Source: Lineus longissimus (taxonomy: Eukaryota > Nemertea > Pilidiophora > Heteronemertea > Lineidae). Taken from it: a DNA stretch of 64,000 nucleotides. The notes under the pieces were generated by a model. The model was not told the origin of the DNA, did no database searches, and saw nothing but the letters and a program-made list of their open reading frames with translations. The translations under genes and the position numbers were made by a program. Location of the stretch: contig NC_088321.1 of NCBI RefSeq assembly GCF_910592395.1, positions 620,001-684,000 on the forward strand. Direction: 5' to 3'. Each line of letters begins with the position of its first letter. The stretch's first letter is position 1. Shown in pieces: positions 63,971-64,000 of the stretch.

Positions 63971-64000
63971 ACAAACTGTGTTCTAGCCAGGCGCCTTGTA

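Overview
The window is eukaryotic and almost certainly from an invertebrate animal. Genes are split by GT-AG introns of a few hundred bases to about 3 kb, intergenic DNA is AT-leaning and full of short palindromic and tandem repeats, and every recognisable protein belongs to a metazoan family. The protein matches are clear but diverged from vertebrates. The repeat load and the selenocysteine-containing Rdx protein fit a marine invertebrate (a lophotrochozoan or a non-vertebrate deuterostome). I cannot name the species.

Layout. 1-3850: no gene recognised. 4709-20718 (-): a complete 14-exon SECISBP2/SECISBP2L gene, the SECIS-binding protein needed to read UGA as selenocysteine. 22074-23160 (-): a four-exon Rdx-family (MIEN1/SelW-like) gene whose CxxC site is written CxxTGA, with a convincing SECIS element at 21894-21959, so a selenoprotein. 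24342-25976 (-): its tandem paralogue with the same exon lengths but Glu at the Sec position. 26178-27660: a palindromic satellite array. 28279-32034 (+): a small three-exon gene of unknown function. 32.4-43 kb: no confident gene, several inverted-repeat elements and compound trinucleotide arrays. 43090-44647 (-): ornithine decarboxylase antizyme with its TCC-TGA-T +1 frameshift site. 46531-48542 (+): DCTN6 (dynactin p27). 49513-51045: a second palindromic array of the same satellite. 51612-53679 (-): a three-finger C2H2 protein. 54484-60715 (+): an 11-exon TMEM232-like gene. 61995-63750 (-): the C-terminal part of GPATCH4, which continues off the right edge.

How the genes relate. The left half holds a recoding factor (SECISBP2L) and, immediately upstream on the same strand, a UGA-recoded target (the Rdx selenoprotein). 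About 20 kb further right is another gene that recodes a UGA by a different mechanism (antizyme). Standard gene callers would truncate both recoded genes. The other genes are housekeeping or cilium/cytoskeleton related with no obvious functional link.

All exon models were built by hand from reading frame, splice sites and phase. In each named multi-exon gene the phases add up across all listed exons. The first coding exons of the antizyme and of DCTN6 were not found.
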